DNA of 64,000 bases, taken from the NCBI RefSeq assembly GCF_011074885.1, contig NC_054688.1:124001-188000 (forward strand). Direction: 5' to 3'. The position numbers were made by a program, and so were the translations under genes. Below, piece after piece: positions 39,407 to 48,840 of the stretch (within the stretch, counting starts at the first letter, position 1; the number at the start of each line of letters is the position of its first letter). The stretch is from Brettanomyces bruxellensis (taxonomy: Eukaryota; Ascomycota; Pichiomycetes; Pichiales; Pichiaceae). The notes beneath the pieces were generated by a model, which saw only the letters and a list, made by a program, of their open reading frames with translations, did not search any database and was not told where the DNA came from.

Positions 39407-41464
39407 CTAAATATTGGCGTTGCCGTTGCTCTCGTAGAAGTCTAGCATGTCAGAAAACTCGTCGTGCCAGTATAGCGGCATGTCGTGGGCAGAGTACTTG
39501 AAGTGGTTACGGTCGGCCTGCTTGAGGAGCACCAACTCGGCCCGGTGGAGCGCAATGGACGGGTGGATACGCCTCCACTGGTCCAGGAGGTCCGGATCAC
39601 CGCATGCACCCTCGAGAGTGAGCATGCCGTTATCATCAAAGGCGCGGCCGCGGTCCAAGAGCTTCTGGTACTGGTCGAAGTCACAGCGTTGACCGGAGAA
39701 CCAGAGGCCGACCTCGGGGAAGAAGCGGAAGCCGTTGAAGTCCGGGTTACGGAGCACATCCTCGCCGTAGCTGTACTTCAAGACCTCGGCATAGTGGTAG
39801 GGCATGTGGACCATGGTTCCCTCGAACAGCGTGCGGAACTGGTCGCGGAAGTGGTCCTCCCAGAACCAGTTGTTGTTCTTGTCGCACAACACGGTGTGCT
39901 GCTGCAAGTAGTCCTGGCGGCGGTCCGGTTCGACGCCCCAGAAGTCGAACAAGTGCTCCTGCTTCAAAATGTCCTCGGTGGACTTCATGCTGGCCTCGTA
40001 GAGACACGTGATGTCGATGTACAAGCCGCGGCGCACGTCGATGAACCGCGCGTCGATGTGGTTGCCGAGCCGGGTCTCCTTGCCGAACCACGGCGAAACG
40101 TAGAAGTAGTACATGCCGTCTCCCTCCTCCGGGTCCTCGAGCACAAGTGTTGCATTGTGTGTGATGGTCATGCGGTCCATCTCCTTCGCGCTCATCCGCA
40201 CGTCGATATCGTCGTCCCACGGCATGTTGTTGCCGTTGAAGTACCACGAGATCGCGTTTCCAGAGAAAACCCAGTACTGGTACCCGGCCTGCCGCATGAA
40301 CTTCGCATAAGACCGCATCATGTGGTGAATTTCGGCCCGGCGGCGTGCCACATCCACCACCGACTGGAAGAACGGGAAGTTCGTGTGGTCGCCGGACCGC
40401 GACCGGTCGTTTTCCAGGTAGTTGATCGGGAAGAAGAACATTGCCTCACCTCCTGCCTCCTGGCACTGCTTAAGCCTCTGCAAATGCACTTTTTCCTGCT
40501 TCGTCTTGTCCTGCTTGGCCTGTAACTTCTTCACCTCCGCGTCCAAGTCCCACCGCATGTCCTCGTCGGGCACATACACCTCCTCGGGCACCGGGTCGTC
40601 CCAGGACACGGGGTCCACGTACCGGGCCGCCGTCGCGTCGATCGTCCGAGCGAGCCGCTTCAAGTCGATCGTCGTGCCGCTGCGCCGCGTCCACTTCGCA
40701 TGCCGCACCCCGTAGTACCGGTCCCAGAGCCCCTGTTCGCCCACGCGCCGGCGCTGCGCAACCGCAACTTCGTAGAATCCCTTTGCGGTAATTATGTCGA
40801 TGCGCTCCGGCGGGTCCTGGAACCCGTAAATCCACGCATCCGAGTGCTTCAACTGCGCCAAGAGCGGGTTCTGGCTGCGCCGCATGAAATCGTCGCTGCG
40901 GATGCATTCCCACAACTTCTGGAACGACTCCTGCGTGTGCGCCCTGCGCTGGCGCTCGTACGCCTCGAATATCAACCCGGAATTCCCCAAATTCATCCAG
41001 TCCGCCCAGTGGAAATCAACCGCCAGCCCTTCTAGGCTGCCTGCGCTGCTCTCCAACTCGCGGATCACCTGCTGGTATAATGCGCCGATCGGGAGGCGCT
41101 GGTCGTACTTCGTGTTATCCGCAAGGCGCCGCGCAAGCGGGAACACCTGCGCCAAGTCAATATAAATAAAATTCTGCATTTTCTGCGTCTGCACAGCCCA
41201 GTGCTCCTGACTCGTGAAGCTGTTCATGAGCGACATTGTGTCCGCGTTCTGTGCACACAGCAGCAGCGCGCACACCAGCGCAACCAGCCCCGCCCACTCC
41301 ATGCGCTTGGACACGCAGAATTCGAACGGCTCCCTGAGGTCGATCCCGCGCACCCACCGCGCCAGCCGCCCTGCGGCCACCTTCGGCGCATGCGCTAGCC
41401 GGCTCACCATCCGCCGTGCACCCCGCAGCGTCCGCGCAGGCTGCAATTTCCCGCCGTACTCCAT
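39407..41464 (-). CDS. LicD-domain type II membrane protein, MNN4-like (mannosylphosphate transfer)
   Basis: Likely Golgi protein of the Mnn4/Mnn14 family, needed for mannosylphosphate addition to N- and O-glycans. It has 685 residues from the ATG at 41464; the frame opens upstream only through a GTG. The short basic cytosolic part is followed by one membrane anchor at about 55-72 (WAGLVALVCALLLC). The LicD nucleotidyl/phosphotransferase-like core carries GYQYWVFSGNAISWYFNGNN and WDDDIDVRM near residue 416 (catalytic Asp cluster), then LGNHIDARFIDVRRGLYIDI and a C-terminal region typical of Mnn4. The KKKKEEEE-type tail of S. cerevisiae Mnn4 is absent. Exact activity (transferase or regulator) is unresolved for the family. 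GC-rich, with long antisense open frames that I treat as shadows. Confidence 0.85.
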   Translation of the reverse strand: MEYGGKLQPARTLRGARRMVSRLAHAPKVAAGRLARWVRGIDLREPFEFCVSKRMEWAGLVALVCALLLCAQNADTMSLMNSFTSQEHWAVQTQKMQNFIYIDLAQVFPLARRLADNTKYDQRLPIGALYQQVIRELESSAGSLEGLAVDFHWADWMNLGNSGLIFEAYERQRRAHTQESFQKLWECIRSDDFMRRSQNPLLAQLKHSDAWIYGFQDPPERIDIITAKGFYEVAVAQRRRVGEQGLWDRYYGVRHAKWTRRSGTTIDLKRLARTIDATAARYVDPVSWDDPVPEEVYVPDEDMRWDLDAEVKKLQAKQDKTKQEKVHLQRLKQCQEAGGEAMFFFPINYLENDRSRSGDHTNFPFFQSVVDVARRRAEIHHMMRSYAKFMRQAGYQYWVFSGNAISWYFNGNNMPWDDDIDVRMSAKEMDRMTITHNATLVLEDPEEGDGMYYFYVSPWFGKETRLGNHIDARFIDVRRGLYIDITCLYEASMKSTEDILKQEHLFDFWGVEPDRRQDYLQQHTVLCDKNNNWFWEDHFRDQFRTLFEGTMVHMPYHYAEVLKYSYGEDVLRNPDFNGFRFFPEVGLWFSGQRCDFDQYQKLLDRGRAFDDNGMLTLEGACGDPDLLDQWRRIHPSIALHRAELVLLKQADRNHFKYSAHDMPLYWHDEFSDMLDFYESNGNANI

Positions 41465-41621
41465 TCCAGATGCTACTGTTTCCAAAACTTCCAACTGCCG
41501 ATCTGTAATCACAGAATCGTTTTCTTCGACTTTCCTGCACGAATGCTGGATAAAGCTTGTGCCAAGATGACAAGTCGGTTCTTAGTCAATGCAAGCTGAT
41601 TCGCAATCTGAGATTCGAACC

Positions 41622-41675
41622 AAGTGTAACTAATCAGATGTAACTAATCAGATGTAACTAATCAGATGTAAACTC
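41622..41675. repeat. 14-bp tandem repeat upstream of the MNN4-like gene
   Basis: AGATGTAACTAATC units: three in tandem (the first with one change), then a decayed fourth. It lies about 160-210 bp upstream of the MNN4-like ATG. Confidence 0.9.
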
Positions 41676-42417
41676 AACTTGTAATTACTCAATTAATTCT
41701 CAATTCTATCTCAACTGCTTATGCTATCTCAACTACTTAATGCTCTCTCAAAATATCCTTTAACTCTCTAAATTAATCCTTCGCTAACCCGATTCGCAAA
41801 TCTCACTTTTATAAGTTTCAGCTCGAATCTGCTTTTAAATACCGTGGCGTATCACATTAAAACTTTTTCTATCTCTGCTTCTCTTTATCTGCATATGCAC
41901 ACAGTAGGCTGCGAAACAAACAAAAAAAATTGGTTACTTTTTTCATTTTTTTTTTTCGGCTTTCACTTTCGATTGTTCTTTCCAAAGGGTCTTGTGACCG
42001 CTTTTGGAGGAGCTAGACTTTTTGCTATTTGCTTGTTTACTTTTCAGGATCTTTTCTTTCTCTTTTTCAGGCACTTCTCACTTTTTTTTATGCTGTTGCC
42101 TATTGCCGCTTTCCCCGATCCAAGTGTGTTCAGTCACCGAAAAAGCATATATATTTGCGAAAAACATCAAAAACTAATTCAAAATCAAAATCAAACTCAG
42201 CCTATATCATTCTTCTTCGAAAATTGAACAGCTCACGAGAGCTAAGAGAAAATTCATTCATCCCATCTTAACTTTGGTCCCCCCCTTTCAAAAACCAGCC
42301 CGGTCGAAACGCTCGAACTTTTTCGCTCCAAACATTTATGTCTCATTTTATGCATTCCATGAAAAACTTGCGTGCCCGAATTCCCAATTTTGTTGGAGCG
42401 TAGAGGTTGCGCATTAT
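41676..42417. other. Divergent spacer between MNN4-like and PYD3-like genes
   Basis: AT-rich, with T-rich tracts near 41935-41960 and TTTTTCAGG words, and a GGTCCCC word at 42276-42282. No gene recognised; it probably holds part of both promoters. Confidence 0.4.
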
Positions 42418-42462
42418 GGTGTACGGATGTTCTTCATATATGGTGTATTACATCCGTACACC
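42418..42462. promoter_or_regulatory. Inverted repeat with 13-bp arms upstream of PYD3-like gene
   Basis: GGTGTACGGATGT (42418-42430) and ACATCCGTACACC (42450-42462) are perfect inverted arms with a 19-bp spacer, giving CGG-N27-CCG. It lies about 300 bp before the PYD3-like ATG and could be a protein-binding site or a hairpin. Confidence 0.7.
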
Positions 42463-42549
42463 CACGTGCTCCTTTCCTCCCTTCGCCGATGTTTCCTCTT
42501 TCGATACCGATCGCTATCTATCCGTGCTTTCTTCATCGAGCATTTTTCA

Positions 42550-42567
42550 TCGGCAAACCTTTGCCGA
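42550..42567. promoter_or_regulatory. CGG-N10-CCG palindrome, candidate Zn2Cys6 operator
   Basis: TCGGCAAACCTTTGCCGA is an 18-bp palindrome with only the central CC unpaired. CGG-N10-CCG is the geometry bound by Zn2Cys6 dimers such as Put3. It lies about 190 bp upstream of the PYD3-like ATG, followed at 42575-42580 by CTTATC (a GATA-factor site on the other strand). Binding by the cluster's own regulator is inference. Confidence 0.6.
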
Positions 42568-42758
42568 CATTTGCCTTATCTACCCACCTGTCATGTCTGT
42601 AGATCAAGCATAGATTGGCCAGTTATTTTGGCGGTATTTGTGATCTGAAATCTGCTGAGTATAAAAGAGACCCGAAATATAATTGTAAATGGCTAAAAAT
42701 GTAGTTTTTCGACTGCACTTCAGCTTTAAGTGGTATCAATCTCCAACGAAATTCCACT

Positions 42759-44177
42759 ATGCTTTCACTAATAAGATCATCGTCCAGAGTCACACTCCTT
42801 CGGTCAATTCGGTCTTTTTCTACCTCCTGCTTTAGGCTATCAGGTGAGGCGGTGAAAAGGAAGCCGGCCCAAAACCCGGTTTTCAGCAAAAGTCTAAAAT
42901 CCAATCCTCACCAACTGGTGGAAACAATTCATAAAACTGCAGAGATGTTTGGTGCTGCGCACAGGTGGGGACCAAAGCCTGAGGATACTGGTGTCACAAG
43001 ATTGGCCTTGTCCGATTTTGATAAAGGTGTGAAAGAGTGGTTTATCAAAGAAGTGAAATCTTTGGGTTGCACTGTCAAGATCGATGAAGTTGGAAATATC
43101 TTTGCTACCTATCCTGGTAAAAATAACAGTGCACCAGCAACAGGAATCGGTTCTCATCTCGATACTCAACCAACTGGTGGCAGATATGATGGAATCTTTG
43201 GTGTTCTTTCCGGGTTGCAAGTCTTGCGAACTATGAAACAAAACAACTACGTTCCAAACTATCCGATCACCTTGGTGGATTGGTGCAATGAGGAAGGTGC
43301 AAGGTTCCCGATGTCTATCATGGCCTCGTCTGTCTGGGCTGGTATCAACACCAAAGAGGAAGTTTACGCCTTGAAAGATGTGTTTGATGATAAAACTACC
43401 GTTCTTGATGAGTTGAAGCGGATCGGTTTCCAGGGTCCAGAGCGTTGCAGTCACGATTCGAATCCTCTAAAGTGCCATTTTGAAATGCACATTGAGCAGG
43501 GACCTGTTCTCGAGAACACGAACAAGAAGATCGGTGTTCTAATCGGTGCCCAGGCCTACAGATGGCTATATGTGACCATGAAAGGTATGGCCCAGCATAC
43601 TGGTAGTACTCCAATGGAGTACAGAAGAGATGCCTTGTTTGCTACTTCTAAGGTGATGGTGGGAATCAACAGCATTGCCCGGAAATATGGTGGAGTGGCA
43701 TCTGTTGGAAAGATGAGCGAGACTCCAAACGTTGTCAATGTCATTCCTGGTACAGTCAAGTTTGTCATCGACATCAGAAATCACACGGATGAGGGTCTTG
43801 AGAAGATGTATAAGGAGATTATGCAGTTGATCGAAAACTCGGTGAAGAATGAAGAGGGTAACGGTGTTTCAGTTGAGGCAACAGTCGAGAATCCATTCCC
43901 TATTCCGGCAACATACTTCAATAAAGACTTAATCAGCATCATTGAAAGCTCTGCTGATGATATTGTCGGTCCTCAGTATGTGCACAAGATGATGAGTGGT
44001 GCTGGCCATGATTCATGTGCTACGAACACTGTTATTCCAACTGCAATGATATTTGTTCCATCCAAGGATGGTGTTTCTCACAATCCTCGGGAATACACAT
44101 CCCCAGAGGAGCTTGAGGCTGGTTTCCAGGTTCTTTTAGAGACTGTGCTTAGATATGACCAGGTTAGGGGTGATTAG
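42759..44177 (+). CDS. PYD3: Beta-alanine synthase / N-carbamoyl-amide hydrolase (PYD3-like, M20 family)
   Basis: Di-metal hydrolase releasing CO2 and ammonia from N-carbamoyl-beta-alanine (third step of reductive pyrimidine breakdown) or from related N-carbamoyl amino acids. It has 472 residues. Metal and active-site blocks match Lachancea kluyveri Pyd3: GIGSHLDTQPTGGRYDG (H133, D144), DWCNEEGARFP (E178/E179), FEMHIEQGPVLE (H244), QHTGSTPMEYRRDAL (H280) and SGAGHDSC, then VPSKDGVSHNPREYTSPEEL. The first 29 residues have five Arg, many Ser/Leu and no acid, a good match to a mitochondrial presequence, unlike the L. kluyveri enzyme. The ATG at 42759 is the first in frame. It heads a cluster with a permease, a regulator and dihydropyrimidinase. 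Confidence 0.88.
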   Translation: MLSLIRSSSRVTLLRSIRSFSTSCFRLSGEAVKRKPAQNPVFSKSLKSNPHQLVETIHKTAEMFGAAHRWGPKPEDTGVTRLALSDFDKGVKEWFIKEVKSLGCTVKIDEVGNIFATYPGKNNSAPATGIGSHLDTQPTGGRYDGIFGVLSGLQVLRTMKQNNYVPNYPITLVDWCNEEGARFPMSIMASSVWAGINTKEEVYALKDVFDDKTTVLDELKRIGFQGPERCSHDSNPLKCHFEMHIEQGPVLENTNKKIGVLIGAQAYRWLYVTMKGMAQHTGSTPMEYRRDALFATSKVMVGINSIARKYGGVASVGKMSETPNVVNVIPGTVKFVIDIRNHTDEGLEKMYKEIMQLIENSVKNEEGNGVSVEATVENPFPIPATYFNKDLISIIESSADDIVGPQYVHKMMSGAGHDSCATNTVIPTAMIFVPSKDGVSHNPREYTSPEELEAGFQVLLETVLRYDQVRGD

Positions 44178-44440
44178 ATGCCTTTTTATATGCCTTTTTA
44201 TTGTAATGAAAGATTTGTCTGTTTTATTTGATTCTGTAAATAAGTGCAATACTCTGTATCAAGCATTATGTTTTGGTCATATATCAGTCCAGGCATCATA
44301 TTTTAATCATATTTTAATCATACTTTAGTCAGTATTTAATATCAATATTCTTTTTTAAATATTGTTCAGTATTAGCATATTTACTGACCTATTCCGGCAC
44401 ATATATTACACACAATTTAATAAAAGCACTATACAAAGAG

Positions 44441-46183
44441 TTAGCTCACTATAAAGTCTTCTCGTGGATCAGTTTCCTTTGGCTCAAGATCTCCACGTCT
44501 ATGAGCAAAGAATTCACCAAACTCTTCAACATTCTGCCACTCCTCAAGCCACTTCTTCTCCAATATCTTGCCCGGTATCCCCTTAGAAGGCCATATCAAG
44601 TTGATCACGACCAAAGTCAAGGCGGCTGGAATATATCCAGTAAAGAAGGAGAGCTCATAAACACGAGTTGCACCAATTGGAACAGTATGAGTCTTGGTAG
44701 CACCAACAAAACCCACAATATTAGGTAGGATACCGCATATATAAGCAGTAAAGGCTCTAAGATTTATGCCATGCCAGTAGTAATATGCACTAGAGTTGTC
44801 GGCAATGTATAGATCCCGCAATTTGAGGAAACCCTTTTTGAGAATGTAGTAATCACAGAACACGACACCTGCAATAGAGGAGAGGAAGACTGCATAGGCA
44901 GACAAGTATGTGGTGAACATTGAGCTACTGGTCAAGAGATTCCATGGGCAGATGGCCATTCCAATTATAGCACAGATAAATCCTCCTCTTCTAATGTTGA
45001 TGAACTTTGGGAACAATGCTGTCATGTCAGTTCCTGCTGAAATAGAGTTTGCTGAAATGTTTGTTCCCACTTGAGCTAAAGCAAAACCAAGAGCAATAAA
45101 GAAAACACCTGCTCTTGAACCGCTTTTCTCGTGATCCAAGAACCGAGTCAAGACGTCCAAAGGATCCCAGTATGTTTCTCCGTATAGCAAATGTGAAGCT
45201 GATGACACTAAAATTCCGATAAGGCATGTCACGGAGAAAAATATAGGGATGGAAATGAACTGAGACCACAATGCAGCACTTGGCTTTCTGGCCATCCTAG
45301 TAAAGTCAGGCTCGTTCACAATAAGGGTTGCAAAGTTAGAAAGTGCGTTCATCGTAGAATTAATGAATGCCCAAGCATATGCTGAACCATGAATGGTGGC
45401 CGGCTGTCTAACCACTGGTCCTGCACCGCCTGCCTTAACCATGGTCCAGATTAAGAATGCAAAACCAGCAATTGGACAAACAATGGCCTTGGCTGTGAAT
45501 AAATGTCTCACATTGTGTGGATGCAAGTAGATGAAAGGTAGCTGGCATATCCAGAAAACAAAGAAGGAAAGTAATCCAAACGAATCAATTGCATCGGAGT
45601 GAATGGTATCTTTGATACGCGTGTCCAAGTCATTTCCAAATATGGCTTTAAGCATCAACTGCACACAGTTGCCACCAATTGAACTTTGAACTCCAAACCA
45701 GACACAAGCCATCACCACTCTGTTAATAACAGGCCAAAGAGATCCCCAGATACCAAAAGAGCTTCGGCAACTCACTGGGAATGATGTATGGTAATATGTT
45801 CCGACTCTCGAACTCAAGACAATAAATCCAGCAACAAATCCGTAACCAAGCCACACTGTTAGCCAAGTCATCCAACAATTCATACCTGCCTCTACGCCTG
45901 TTGCCGCAATCTGCCAGGTATTAACGTTAAACGAATCGGCAAGCCAGAAACAGACAAAGTTCAAGAATCCCCAGGTTCTTCTCTTTTCTTCAACTGGCTT
46001 AAGATCATAGTTGTACAAGAATAACTGCGAGAACGACAACTCTTTTGTACCTTTAATTTGCAGTTTGTCCAAGACCCGCTTGAACTTAGAACGTGGTCTT
46101 TCGTTAGAAGTTACAGAGATCTGCTCCTGCGAAACTGACACTCCAAATGCTTTTGGATTGTTTTCAGAGGTCGATTCACTCAT
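44441..46183 (-). CDS. NCS1 nucleobase/allantoin permease (FUR4/DAL4/FUI1 family)
   Basis: Plasma-membrane proton symporter for a nucleobase-type substrate (uracil, uridine, allantoin or hydantoin). It has 580 residues, about 12 membrane helices and hydrophilic ends. Family blocks: KRRTWGFLNFVCFWLADSFN, NTWQIAATGVEAGMNCW, SSFGIWGSLWPVINRVVMA, LIVNEPDFTRMARKP and ANSISAGTDMTALFPKFINI. The N-terminal cytosolic segment is rich in Ser/Lys, where Fur4 relatives are ubiquitinated. Which substrate it carries cannot be read from the sequence. Flanked by ring-opening and decarbamoylating enzymes, it most plausibly imports a pyrimidine, dihydropyrimidine or hydantoin. It is convergent with PYD3 (about 260 bp) and in tandem with the regulator gene. 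Confidence 0.93.
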   Translation of the reverse strand: MSESTSENNPKAFGVSVSQEQISVTSNERPRSKFKRVLDKLQIKGTKELSFSQLFLYNYDLKPVEEKRRTWGFLNFVCFWLADSFNVNTWQIAATGVEAGMNCWMTWLTVWLGYGFVAGFIVLSSRVGTYYHTSFPVSCRSSFGIWGSLWPVINRVVMACVWFGVQSSIGGNCVQLMLKAIFGNDLDTRIKDTIHSDAIDSFGLLSFFVFWICQLPFIYLHPHNVRHLFTAKAIVCPIAGFAFLIWTMVKAGGAGPVVRQPATIHGSAYAWAFINSTMNALSNFATLIVNEPDFTRMARKPSAALWSQFISIPIFFSVTCLIGILVSSASHLLYGETYWDPLDVLTRFLDHEKSGSRAGVFFIALGFALAQVGTNISANSISAGTDMTALFPKFINIRRGGFICAIIGMAICPWNLLTSSSMFTTYLSAYAVFLSSIAGVVFCDYYILKKGFLKLRDLYIADNSSAYYYWHGINLRAFTAYICGILPNIVGFVGATKTHTVPIGATRVYELSFFTGYIPAALTLVVINLIWPSKGIPGKILEKKWLEEWQNVEEFGEFFAHRRGDLEPKETDPREDFIVS

Positions 46184-46653
46184 AGTGAAATGGAAATGTA
46201 ATTATTTTTGGAAAAAGCTTTTTTGCGAAATGAAGTAAGAGAACAGCATTCTTATATCTATTTTATTAATTTCAAACTCCTAAAATGTTGCTTACTACAA
46301 TTGTGCCAACCCCATATATTTATACTTGTTACGAATTAAAATTGGTCTAAGTCCAAATGAAATCAGATCACTTTAACCAGACTGGAAATTGATTATCTAC
46401 TTGTAAAGAATGTAGCTAACAGTATGCCGCGATTTCCCAAAGAGGAAGCTGGCCCACAAATCAGTTCATTATTAAGATAGCGCGGGGACCGGGAATAAAA
46501 AAAAAATTGGCCGTCTGTCTTATCGCATATACGTAAAAATTTCCTTGATATTGAACAAATTTTTGGCCGACGATCTTCGTATAAATGAGTACACAATGCA
46601 TACAATACTTAAATGTAACAATACATTAATTTATAATTCATTATTATCATTAC
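46184..46653. other. Permease promoter region
   Basis: 470 bp between the permease start and the regulator stop. It contains CGGGGACCGGG (46483-46493), a CTTATC GATA-type site (46519-46524) and two TTGGCCG words (46507 and 46564). These GC-rich triplets stand out in AT-rich sequence and resemble Zn2Cys6 half-sites. Confidence 0.45.
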
Positions 46654-48840
46654 TTATCGCTTTATTGTAAACTTGGAAACCCCCAGAAGGTAAGCCCGAT
46701 CTAAAAGATTAAGGGCCAAAGATAAATCAGCAAATGAAGATTTATTGCATCCTAGCCACCACCTGAAATTATCCATTAGATCTCTAATTTTATCGCGGTC
46801 TTCATCCTTAGTGGCAAGGCTGTGTACAAGAAGGAAGAAGTTGGCAATAACTGCAAATTGAAGACGAGACCAAGAATACCAAAAGTATCGGACTTGATCC
46901 ACTCTGAGTGTACTCACCAGCAAATATATCTTTCTGAGACAATCTATGGACCATTGAATAAGTATACCACTATACTTTTCAAACGTCACATCATCTGAAC
47001 TGATCATTTTGTGAATCAGATGCCGTAGAATTAGAATTCGTGCAACTTCAACCGAGATTTGGATAGATCCATTTGCCCGAGGAAGTTGACTGCTTACTTG
47101 TGAGCTGATAAATAGATCTTTCGGACACAGAGAACCTAACAAAGATACTTTGTGAAGATACAGCTTTCCAATAATGAGCAGTGTCTCGAAAGAACGTGGA
47201 ATGCCTTCTTCAGCATAGAGAAAGTTGTCACACATGTCGGCTACCAAGAGCGATACTTTTGCTAAGTAACAAAATGACTTTACTGAGTACTTAAAGTCGA
47301 CCGATTCACGCTCACCAGTACTATAGCTCTCATAATCATCCTCTGTGAGCTCTGGAATATTCCAACTGCTCATCTTTACATGTAGAGGACGACCATAACA
47401 AGCCGCAAACCATGTATCTTGAACCACATACGTCCACCATATCCGTTTTCTAAGTTTCTTGTCCCAGTCAGGAAGATTCCAGTCATCACAATTACGGTTA
47501 TATCCAAGAGTTACGGCTAAGGAAGCTGCAATACTAAGAATCATCCATGTGAAAGGTGTATCCGGCTTGGATAGGTCAGCAGGCCGTTTGTGAGAGAGAA
47601 GAATACATGCCTGAAGAGAGGAATAGTTCGGCATGTCTTGATCTTCCATAACAGCCTGACGAGCAATCTTGAAAAGTAGCTGATCTGAAGGCATTGTATG
47701 CTGCTTGAGAATAGAATCCACCGACCACCAATCCATGGCTAGCGTGAGCAGTGTAGCAAGAAGACTATTGTGAAACTCCAACATGTTCTGGTTCGTGCCA
47801 AAATAGAAAAGGCTTCTTGAAAAAAGAGGAAGAAACGGGTTGATGAACCTGAAATAGATGAGAAGAAGTCTGGGACCGTAATTATTTATTAGGTGCCGTA
47901 TTTGCTCCTTGGTCTTGATATCATTATGTGAAAGTCCAGGGTCAGACCTCACGAAAAGTAAAGATGGTGTTTCTTTTTCACTTCCAGAAAGTCGGCGTAT
48001 CAGCATGCCACCCTTGGATAATTGACCTGCCATTCGGGAAGTTGGAATTGCATTTGGACTTCTTCCATGCTCCACAATTGTCACTGAATCGTGGGCAATT
48101 ACCCGATAAAGAAACGGGTCCATATACGAGTTCTCAGACAGATATTGCACCTTAATGGCTTCGTCAGCATCTACAGATCCGGAAATATAATTCTCCATCT
48201 CTGCCACAGAACACACATCATACCTACTTGTGCCATCAGGTCGCAAGTGATAAGTAGAAGGCCCTTCTTCTCCATTCCGAGTCTTTGAACTGTCTTCCTG
48301 GCCATCTTGCTTCCATGAATGCCCCGTTATTTCAGGGTCGATCGACTCGTCGGCAATGTCACGAAACATGAGGTTCCACATATCGATTGTAAACGGAAGG
48401 TCGAGCCCGAAGGTCTCACGTATTGGCTGTGATACATCTTTTTGTATCTCGAAAGGAAGTGTAGAACTATCGTTATCTAGTACTTTGTCTTTGGATGACT
48501 CTGAACTGGTCAACTCGATGCTTTTAGACGTTGGCTGGCAATTTGGCGTTTCAATCTGTTTCTGTTCCACCTGCTTCACTTCATGTAATGGCAATTGCTT
48601 TGTTGAGACGACCTGCTTGGGAACATAGAATCTAATCTTTGATCTGGACAGTTTTCCGGATCTTTCTGGTGGCTTTTGAGTAAATGTGCATTTTACTCCA
48701 CGTTTCTTACACAACATGCAAGGTGGACTTCCTTGCATAACACAACATGTTTTTCGGTGGCGGCATAAGTCACATGGCCTGCTTTTCTTCGATCTATATG
48801 GTCTTCCTTTCGCTTCCGTGTTTACAACTTGTTCAGTCAT
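46654..48840 (-). CDS. Zn2Cys6 transcription factor, probable cluster regulator
   Basis: Fungal binuclear-cluster activator of 728 residues. The zinc cluster is C23-x2-C26-x6-C33-x7-C41-x2-C44-x6-C51 within SRPCDLCRHRKTCCVMQG, preceded by a basic stretch (GRPYRSKKS) and followed by a basic linker (SGKLSRSKIR). A fungal-specific middle homology domain spans about residues 340-600, including LLIYFRFINPFLPLFSR, RKRIWWTYVVQDTWFAACYGRPLHV and similar motifs. Position between a permease and dihydropyrimidinase gene suggests it controls the catabolic cluster; this is inference. Its own promoter carries the TCGGCAAAC half-site shared with the PYD3 palindrome. I do not match it to a named S. cerevisiae factor; Urc2-type regulators are the functional analogy. 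Confidence 0.9.
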   Translation of the reverse strand: MTEQVVNTEAKGRPYRSKKSRPCDLCRHRKTCCVMQGSPPCMLCKKRGVKCTFTQKPPERSGKLSRSKIRFYVPKQVVSTKQLPLHEVKQVEQKQIETPNCQPTSKSIELTSSESSKDKVLDNDSSTLPFEIQKDVSQPIRETFGLDLPFTIDMWNLMFRDIADESIDPEITGHSWKQDGQEDSSKTRNGEEGPSTYHLRPDGTSRYDVCSVAEMENYISGSVDADEAIKVQYLSENSYMDPFLYRVIAHDSVTIVEHGRSPNAIPTSRMAGQLSKGGMLIRRLSGSEKETPSLLFVRSDPGLSHNDIKTKEQIRHLINNYGPRLLLIYFRFINPFLPLFSRSLFYFGTNQNMLEFHNSLLATLLTLAMDWWSVDSILKQHTMPSDQLLFKIARQAVMEDQDMPNYSSLQACILLSHKRPADLSKPDTPFTWMILSIAASLAVTLGYNRNCDDWNLPDWDKKLRKRIWWTYVVQDTWFAACYGRPLHVKMSSWNIPELTEDDYESYSTGERESVDFKYSVKSFCYLAKVSLLVADMCDNFLYAEEGIPRSFETLLIIGKLYLHKVSLLGSLCPKDLFISSQVSSQLPRANGSIQISVEVARILILRHLIHKMISSDDVTFEKYSGILIQWSIDCLRKIYLLVSTLRVDQVRYFWYSWSRLQFAVIANFFLLVHSLATKDEDRDKIRDLMDNFRWWLGCNKSSFADLSLALNLLDRAYLLGVSKFTIKR

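Noticed and set aside
39485..40525. Long open frame antisense to the MNN4-like gene (also antisense frames at 35542-36549 and 58602-59555)
   Set aside because: Low-complexity Val/Leu/Glu- or Arg/Gly-rich products without motifs, explained by GC-rich third positions of the true genes opposite.
41600..41640. T-loop-like GGTTCGAATC on the minus strand, suggesting a tRNA
   Set aside because: The T stem has a mismatch, and no D arm, anticodon arm or acceptor stem can be paired; the upstream part is the 14-bp repeat.
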